Virus record (IMG/VR): IMGVR_UViG_3300017971_000175
Coordinates: 1-31,768 of that record
Strand: one strand, 5' to 3'
Origin: a virus
Length of the DNA stretch: 31,768 nt
The position numbers and the translations under genes were made by a program. Positions 28,907 to 31,768 of this stretch are shown here, one piece after another. Each line of letters opens with the position of its first letter. Position 1 is the stretch's first letter. Under the pieces are notes generated by a model. That model searched no databases and had not been told where the DNA came from. It saw nothing but the letters and a program-made list of their open reading frames with translations.

Positions 28907-28941
28907 CAAATATAGTAATAGTTTTTGTTACCACAACAAAA
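28907..28941 (-). promoter_or_regulatory. Early promoter with overlapping operator, copy 4
   Basis: On the minus strand TTTTGTT-GTGGT-AACAAAA (28923-28941) is followed by TATATTTG (28907-28914), with 19 bases between the -33 TTG and the -7 element. It is the only copy of the early family inside the late region and drives the moron. Confidence 0.8.
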
Positions 28942-28968
28942 CAACAAGAAAAAAAGAGAATATTTTTT

Positions 28969-30207
28969 TTAGCGTATAGCGTAGCGGCCTGCGTTGGTGT
29001 TTAGTTTTTCCATCGCCACGTACCTAAGCGCGTCCATAGCGTGGTTATTTGCGTCTTCGGGAACGTTGGTTGCTTGGTTTGTTTTAAAGTCGCGTTTCCA
29101 CGCGTACGCCTTTAATTCACGTATAACATTTATTGAATCTTGGTGTACCATTATTTGCACGCTTTTCAATTTGTCTATGCCTGCACGTACCGAATCCGTG
29201 CCCTTTTTTACGCCCCTAATCCTAAACCCGTGCCGCCGTATTTCTTCAATCGACTTAGGTTCTGCGCTGTCGGCAATTATTTCGTCATTCGGTTTTAGTT
29301 TGCACCTGTTGGCAATATCGGCGTTCATTAAACCTGTTTCGTATAACAGTTCCCTAACCCACAGTTTGCCGTCGTTATACCAAACTTCCACAAGCGCGGT
29401 CGGGTCATGCGTAAACCCAAAGTCAAGGCCATAGGCTTTCCACTTGTAACCCGTTGGCCAATCCTTCGTTTCGTTCCAATTGGTGTAAATAGCCCCTTCC
29501 CTGCGCGCGCGTTGGCCTAAGCCGTACACCTTCCATTTATAGTCGTCAGCCGTGCCCCTTACAATGTTGTCGGGCGTTGGTTCGTATGACAGTATTTTGT
29601 TGCGTATATGGTCGTCTAGAAAGGTGTTGTCTAGCATTGTTGAATGTATGTAAACAACGTCGGGCCTTTTTAGCACACTATCATAAATCCAATGGTCGTC
29701 GGTGCTTGGGTTGTAGTCTATTATCCATTTGCCCCTGCAACGCTGTTCTAATTGGTCAAAAGAATCTTTGCTTGTTTCTATTGCTTCGTTAAGCCAAAAA
29801 AAATCGGTTTCAATACCGTGCAACTTTTGCGAATCGTCTAGGCCGTAAAACTCAAAAGAAGAACCGTAGTGCTTGTAAGTTAGTTCGCTTTTATTAAAGT
29901 CTTCGTCTTGCCATTGGTCAAGGCTGTTAAACACTTTTTTAAAGGTGTCTAGTACGGTTGGTTTTATCCACGTACGGCGTAGGCGGGCAATTGCAAAACG
30001 TTTCGGGCTGTTTATGCCTAGCAGGTAAATCGCTTGACAGATTGACCAAGTTTTAGAACTACGCGAACCGCCTTCTAGCACAACGCCGCGAACCTTGTCG
30101 TGGTTTAGTGCAGTCCACAATTCCCTAAAAACCCGTGTCGCTTCAATAGTCAACTTCTTTAGCCCTTTGCCCTTTGTAGTGGTAATCTTTGCGCTGTGGG
30201 TATGCAA
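28969..30207 (-). CDS. terL: Terminase large subunit
   Basis: 412 aa. ATPase motifs: Walker A GGSRSSKT (residues 46-53) and Walker B DFFWLNEA. Nuclease motifs: GLDFGFTHDP (first Asp), IADSAEPKSIEEI (second) and NHAMDALRY (third), as in the Terminase_3/XtmB type. It pumps DNA into proheads and cuts it. It starts at TTG 30207, 26 bases after the small subunit's stop; I see no in-frame ATG near it. The family usually uses headful packaging, which agrees with the circular assembly. After its stop lies the moron promoter. Confidence 0.95.
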   Translation of the reverse strand: MHTHSAKITTTKGKGLKKLTIEATRVFRELWTALNHDKVRGVVLEGGSRSSKTWSICQAIYLLGINSPKRFAIARLRRTWIKPTVLDTFKKVFNSLDQWQDEDFNKSELTYKHYGSSFEFYGLDDSQKLHGIETDFFWLNEAIETSKDSFDQLEQRCRGKWIIDYNPSTDDHWIYDSVLKRPDVVYIHSTMLDNTFLDDHIRNKILSYEPTPDNIVRGTADDYKWKVYGLGQRARREGAIYTNWNETKDWPTGYKWKAYGLDFGFTHDPTALVEVWYNDGKLWVRELLYETGLMNADIANRCKLKPNDEIIADSAEPKSIEEIRRHGFRIRGVKKGTDSVRAGIDKLKSVQIMVHQDSINVIRELKAYAWKRDFKTNQATNVPEDANNHAMDALRYVAMEKLNTNAGRYAIR

Positions 30208-30233
30208 TACGCAACAGCCTTTTTACAATGCGT

Positions 30234-30668
30234 TTATTTCTTTCGCTTCGGCTTACCCTGTTGTTCATTTGGTTCTTTTATTATAATTTCCACCGTGTCG
30301 GGCTTGCCACCGTTAACGGTTTGGTCTATTTCTTCTTTTGGCTTGCCGTACACCCTGTCAAACAACACGTCCAAAATATGTATTGAACCCCTGCTAAAAT
30401 CGCGTTGTGCCTTGTTTGCTATTAGCGCTATCCAAAAAGGCAGTTCTTCGTTTTTGGCTAATTCTATCAACTCGTTTCGGTTCTTGCCTAGTATGTTCTT
30501 AATAATATCTTGAACCTGCGTTTTGCTCAACTTTAGGTTGTGTTCTTCTAGGAAATGTTCCTTTAGTAGCGTTTCAATATTCTTTGGCCGCCCTGCAGGG
30601 TTACCGCTTTCGCCTTTTTCAAACCTATTTACAGCGCCGCCGTGCGCTTGTTTTACCTTCTTGCTCAC
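30234..30668 (-). CDS. terS: Terminase small subunit-like protein
   Basis: 144 aa. The N-terminus has FEKGESGNPAGRPKN (about residues 16-30), the DUF5681-type motif typical of this group of phage DNA-packaging proteins. It is followed by a helical core (LSKTQVQDIIKNILGKNRNELIELAKN) and a basic C-terminal tail (KPKRKK). It precedes the large terminase, the standard position of terS, and follows the TET/JBP-type gene by five bases. It recognises phage DNA and starts packaging. Confidence 0.75.
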   Translation of the reverse strand: MSKKVKQAHGGAVNRFEKGESGNPAGRPKNIETLLKEHFLEEHNLKLSKTQVQDIIKNILGKNRNELIELAKNEELPFWIALIANKAQRDFSRGSIHILDVLFDRVYGKPKEEIDQTVNGGKPDTVEIIIKEPNEQQGKPKRKK

Positions 30669-30673
30669 CTTTG

Positions 30674-31471
30674 TTAGTCCTTTGTTAGAAATGCTTTTAG
30701 CGGGTAGAATATTAGGCTGTTTCTATAGCCGCCTTCGTATGTTGGTTCTATTGGTGTTACACCGTGAACGTTTTTCCACGCGGGGTATACTAAAATAGAA
30801 TTGTCGCATTGGTCAACGGTTGCGTTATATTCGGGAACGTGCAGGTTGCCGCCTTTACTATTGCGTCGCTTTGTGATAATTACGTTAACAGCCCCTTGTA
30901 TGTTACCCGTATCCCTATGGAACGGCGCGCTGATATTGTAGTTGCTTATTGAACTAGTGAACAGGTTAGCAAAGCGCCATTCTTTAGGTACGTTTTCAAA
31001 TAGCTTTTTTTGCTGTTGGTATTGTTCGGGCAATATTTCGGCTATTAGTTTTTCGCTTTCTTTGGCAAGCAATAACATAGCCTTTATGAACGTTTGCGCT
31101 GTTTTGACTTGGTGCACGCTACTCATTGAAGGGTAAGGCCGTTTCATGTGTGGTTTTGGCGGTATGCCACCAAGTATCGCGCTCATCTGTGTTACCAACT
31201 CAACGCCGTCTTTTTTTCGCTGTGCCTTTTGTTGCTTGTTCCCTTGCGGGCCTCGGCTCATTTCTGTTTTTGGCACGTTTTGGCTGTTAAATTCTGCGTT
31301 GGCTACGTCTGCAATTTTACAAGCCTTAGCAGGTAGCTTTCGCATATAAAAACCTATCGGCTTTCCGTCGTCGTAGAATATGCAGTCTTCCGTAATGTTT
31401 GGTTTGTATGCTTTGCACTTGTCGCCAATCTTTACGCTGTGTTCGGTTTGTATCAATTCTAGCTTTTTCAA
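30674..31471 (-). CDS. TET/JBP-type 2-oxoglutarate/Fe(II) DNA dioxygenase
   Basis: 265 aa. The C-terminal half carries the double-stranded beta-helix with the iron-binding triad H185-x-D187 (in PFHRDTGN) and H236 (in KNVHGV), and the 2-oxoglutarate-binding R250 (in GGYRNSLIF). The surrounding segments GAVNVIITKRR, GGNLHVPEYNATV and SILVYPAWKNVHGVTPI are those of phage TET/JBP proteins. These oxidise the methyl group of 5-methylcytosine or thymine in DNA. It starts at TTG 31471, with a TTGA overlap to the glycosyltransferase-like gene, so the two products are probably used together. No recognisable DNA methyltransferase is present in this genome. Confidence 0.85.
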   Translation of the reverse strand: MKKLELIQTEHSVKIGDKCKAYKPNITEDCIFYDDGKPIGFYMRKLPAKACKIADVANAEFNSQNVPKTEMSRGPQGNKQQKAQRKKDGVELVTQMSAILGGIPPKPHMKRPYPSMSSVHQVKTAQTFIKAMLLLAKESEKLIAEILPEQYQQQKKLFENVPKEWRFANLFTSSISNYNISAPFHRDTGNIQGAVNVIITKRRNSKGGNLHVPEYNATVDQCDNSILVYPAWKNVHGVTPIEPTYEGGYRNSLIFYPLKAFLTKD

Positions 31472-31644
31472 CCAAAAATTCTTTTGCGTGCTTTAATTAT
31501 GTTTTTGCTGTTGCCGAATATTCTAATGTGCGTACCGTAATCCCAATTCGGTTTCTTAGCTATTTTAACCAACGGGTCAAACTTTGCGCACAGATAGGCG
31601 CACTCTTTTTTTCGCAGTTCTTTTCTTTCCTCTGTTGAACCAAA
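31468..31644 (-). CDS. GT-A glycosyltransferase-like protein, C-terminal 58 codons
   Basis: Continuation of the gene starting at 654. This frame reads FGSTEERKELRKKECAYLCA, then FDPLVKIAKKPNWDYGTHIRI and a basic end, and stops at TGA 31468, overlapping the TTG of the TET/JBP gene. In the reconstructed protein (276 aa) it supplies the RYTAGGFGS and W-x-YG-x-H-I-R-I segments expected at the end of TAGT-like glycosyltransferases. It joins the N-terminal part only if the adjacent C-run on the plus strand has seven C; eight are present as written. Possible causes are an assembly error, a mixed population, or frameshifting at G GGG GGG. Confidence 0.6.
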   Translation of the reverse strand, partial: FGSTEERKELRKKECAYLCAKFDPLVKIAKKPNWDYGTHIRIFGNSKNIIKARKRIFG

Positions 31645-31652
31645 CCCCCCCC
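31645..31652 (-). repeat. Homopolymeric G8 tract in glycosyltransferase gene
   Basis: Eight C on the plus strand (31645-31652). The window also begins inside this run (bases 1-7). A run of seven restores one continuous 276-codon frame; eight truncates the product. Confidence 0.8.
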
Positions 31653-31768
31653 GCCGTGTACCTGCTAAAATGTGGCACAGTCCAATTAAGAATTAGAACA
31701 TTGTAATGTCTTACTAGGTTTTCACAAGTCCACGCGACATCATCTATCAGTTGCGCGTTTGTGTCAAA
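31646..31768. repeat. Terminal direct repeat, second copy
   Basis: Identical to 1-123. It duplicates codons of the glycosyltransferase gene and adds no new content. Confidence 0.95.

Noticed and set aside
31567-31652. Truncated glycosyltransferase ending 22 codons after the joint as written (G8)
   Set aside because: The resulting tail is an Arg/Lys-rich nonsense-like sequence, while the other frame is protein-like, fits the family and overlaps the next gene exactly.
1-31768. tRNA genes, CRISPR arrays, integrase or attachment sites
   Set aside because: No cloverleaf-like sequence, regularly spaced repeats, recombinase motifs or att-like duplications were found by reading.

Overview
The window is very probably one complete, circularly closed genome of a tailed bacteriophage. 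Bases 1-123 recur exactly at 31646-31768, which leaves a unit of about 31,645 bp, and the reading frames run across the joint. Every credible gene lies on the minus strand, so transcription runs from high to low coordinates and continues from position 1 into 31645. The host is most likely a member of the Bacteroidota (Flavobacteriia-like). Start codons are not preceded by Shine-Dalgarno sequences but by A-rich leaders such as AACAACAGAAAACATG, and four intergenic promoters carry the Bacteroidota -7 element TAnnTTTG. I recognise no integrase, excisionase or CI-type repressor, so a lytic lifestyle is likely. I see no tRNA, rRNA or CRISPR array.

Layout in transcription order. (1) Early units, 10102 to about 6800: a terminator and promoter/operator at 10069-10143 start a set of small unknown genes and a DUF932 protein. 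Two further copies of the same promoter/operator lie at 8726-8761 and 7764-7796. (2) Recombination and replication, 7100 to 2819: small winged-helix and HTH proteins, an ERF-type annealing protein, a YqaJ-type exonuclease, an SSB-like protein, a PD-(D/E)XK nuclease, a NinG-like protein, a DnaA domain IV-like protein, and a replication protein whose gene contains three tandem 18-bp iterons. (3) A sigma-70-like factor (2043-2591) and small accessory genes. (4) A DNA-modification cassette with four-base stop/start overlaps and non-ATG starts: a ParB-like protein (651-1220), a GT-A glycosyltransferase-like protein crossing the circular joint (654 to 1, then 31644 to 31468), and a TET/JBP-type 2-oxoglutarate/Fe(II) dioxygenase (30674-31471). 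(5) Packaging: small and large terminase (30668-28969). (6) A one-gene moron with its own promoter and terminator (28541-28941). (7) Tail genes (28501-20415), including a tail-assembly-chaperone pair joined by a -1 frameshift at a T9 slippery run and a tape measure protein. (8) Head genes (20410-13420): XkdF-like protease, scaffold-like protein, major capsid protein, portal-MuF fusion and connectors. (9) A BspA/DUF285-type adhesin-like protein, then lysis (holin, GH24 lysozyme, spanin-like protein) and a metallophosphoesterase, ending at a terminator.

Two promoter families can be read from the sequence. The early family combines a TTGTT-N5-AACAA palindrome with TAnnTTTG (four copies). The late family, GGCACA-N14-CTATTTA, occurs four times and only in the head and tail region (28507, 22898, 19809, 17455), with identical spacing. 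It does not look like the host consensus and may be read by the phage's own sigma-like factor. Several terminators sit directly in front of a promoter, so the genome is divided into sharply bounded transcription units.

The most notable system is the TET/JBP oxygenase plus glycosyltransferase cassette, which predicts a sugar-bearing hypermodified base in the phage DNA. The glycosyltransferase reading frame is interrupted only by the length of a G-tract (eight G as written, seven G needed). This is exactly where the assembly was cut open.
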